Source: Pseudocolwellia sp. AS88 (GTDB lineage Bacteria; Pseudomonadota; Gammaproteobacteria; Enterobacterales; Alteromonadaceae). From it: a stretch of 64,000 nucleotides of DNA. Positions within the stretch are counted from its first letter, which is position 1. Every line of letters begins with the position of its first letter. This document shows positions 63,235 through 64,000 of this stretch, one piece after another. The notes beneath the pieces were generated by a model. It worked only from the letters and a program-made list of their open reading frames with translations, was not told the origin of the DNA and did no database searches. The translations under genes and the position numbers were made by a program. The stretch covers positions 62,001 to 126,000 of the forward strand of contig NZ_JAUPEC010000002.1 of NCBI RefSeq assembly GCF_030551755.1, written 5' to 3'.

Positions 63235-64000
63235 TTACTCAGGTAATACTTCAAAAGTAGCACCGTAACTGCCTTTACGAACGGTTGCAGGCGCTATAGC
63301 TTTATCGTCTTCAAACTCTGCTTCAAGTAAATACATACCGGCTTCAGGCCAAGTAATATTTACAAATCCGTCAGCATCAGTAACTAAATCTAATTGATTT
63401 TGTTGGTTGCGGTAGCGCATGTTGCCGGCAACGATAGATAATTTAGCATTCGCTGCTGGTAAACCTTCAAACAAAAATTTGAATTTAGCTGTTTCACCTG
63501 CAAACAAGTCATTTGGGTGCGTTACTGGAATAAGTTCTAAACCTGAGTTTGTTGGTTTGAATGTGTTTTCAGTGGGTTCGCCAGAAGTAACAAAAGTCTC
63601 TAAACGTCTAAAGCTTTGAGCCACAAGTAAAGCGTCAGCTTCTTTTGGTACAGCTGTTGCAAATTCACCATCTTTAGCTGTTTTACCACGAGCGGGCCAC
63701 ATTTTACGTTTGCCATTTTCGTCTTTCCAAGTTGCTCGTAAGCCGCCAGACGCATAGCCAATTCTATAAGTTCCTGGAGTTACTAAATTCAAATCAAAGG
63801 TTGTTTTGAATTTACCTGTATGTGGGTTTTCAGCATCAATGTTTTTGCCTGTTGGATCTTGAATCACTAATCCTTTCATACGAAGTGGTACATGCTCAGG
63901 AATAAACAAACTATTCGAAACAGCAGCATCAAATGATACCCAAGGTGCATCGCCTGATAAGTTGGTTGTGCTAGGTAAAATCCAAGCTCTGTGTGCATTG
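63235..64000 (-). CDS. DUF4198 domain periplasmic protein (5' part missing)
   Basis: The reading frame continues to the right edge, so only the C-terminal about 254 codons are present; there is no start or signal peptide in view. At the edge it reads AHRAWILPSTTNLSG, then DAPWVSFDAAVSNSLF and IPEHVPLRM, the DUF4198 opening; the chain ends TVRKGSYGATFEVLPE. DUF4198 proteins are periplasmic and often sit with TonB receptors and PepSY/flavoreductase genes. The adjacent flavoreductase gene follows 49 bases downstream on the same strand, probably one operon. Confidence 0.85.
   Translation of the reverse strand, partial: NAHRAWILPSTTNLSGDAPWVSFDAAVSNSLFIPEHVPLRMKGLVIQDPTGKNIDAENPHTGKFKTTFDLNLVTPGTYRIGYASGGLRATWKDENGKRKMWPARGKTAKDGEFATAVPKEADALLVAQSFRRLETFVTSGEPTENTFKPTNSGLELIPVTHPNDLFAGETAKFKFLFEGLPAANAKLSIVAGNMRYRNQQNQLDLVTDADGFVNITWPEAGMYLLEAEFEDDKAIAPATVRKGSYGATFEVLPE

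Overview
This is an AT-rich chromosomal window from a marine gammaproteobacterium, most likely an alteromonad of the Colwellia/Thalassotalea type. The evidence is core-gene synteny (yheSTUV/slyX/fkpA; rplM-rpsI-petABC-sspAB; lpoA-yraN-diaA-dolP with divergent rsmI and rnpB), proteins close in length and motif to the E. coli ones, and alteromonad/vibrio signatures such as ZrgA-type zinc uptake. This assignment comes from gene content; no database search was possible.

Layout. 1-31.8 kb is mostly conserved backbone: the 3' end of cysQ; yheT-yheU; a tiny DUF3149 membrane protein; a Sel1-repeat protein; the ABC-F ATPase YheS; yheV; slyX; a WD40 lipoprotein; fkpA; an S1/P1 nuclease; a PhoD-like phosphatase; hemE; degQ; zapG (yhcB) and zapE; rplM-rpsI; the cytochrome bc1 operon petABC; sspA-sspB; dolP/diaA/yraN/lpoA; rsmI; RNase P RNA followed by duplicated copies of its own 3' tail; a Fur-box TonB receptor; and selO.

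31.8-51.5 kb is accessory. A response regulator/histidine kinase pair precedes a large lipoprotein with a HEFGH metalloprotease motif and a small lipoprotein; direct repeats of GCTTACA lie in their promoter. Next comes a zinc-homeostasis region: an AztD-like His-rich lipoprotein, a His-rich ZnuD-like TonB receptor, a LolCDE/MacB-type ABC pair, a DUF3299 lipoprotein, ZrgA and a PhoX-type phosphatase. Four palindromic Zur-like operators precede these units. The region is interrupted by miniature transposable elements and by an orphan 605-residue HEPN protein that resembles the anti-phage protein ApeA. That gene is bracketed by two inverted arrays of GTGGCA-type repeats that look like degenerate IS21-family ends.

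51.7-64 kb holds tyrosine catabolism (fahA, a VOC protein, hpd), a DUF1499 protein, a GST/GST/HAD/FrnE operon behind two TetR-like operators, a ModF-like twin ATPase whose first ATPase half looks inactive, and a CysJ-like flavoreductase next to a DUF4198 protein cut by the window edge.

The most distinctive feature is a set of short inverted-repeat elements, here called families A (TAACCTGAGCTCGGCTTAA), B (TAACCTCAACTCGGGATAA), C (TACCAAACGGATTAATTTA) and D (GGGCCTGTTGATCTTTC). Several A/B copies start exactly on the TAA stop codon of the neighbouring gene. No tRNA, rRNA operon, CRISPR array or intact transposase gene was seen.
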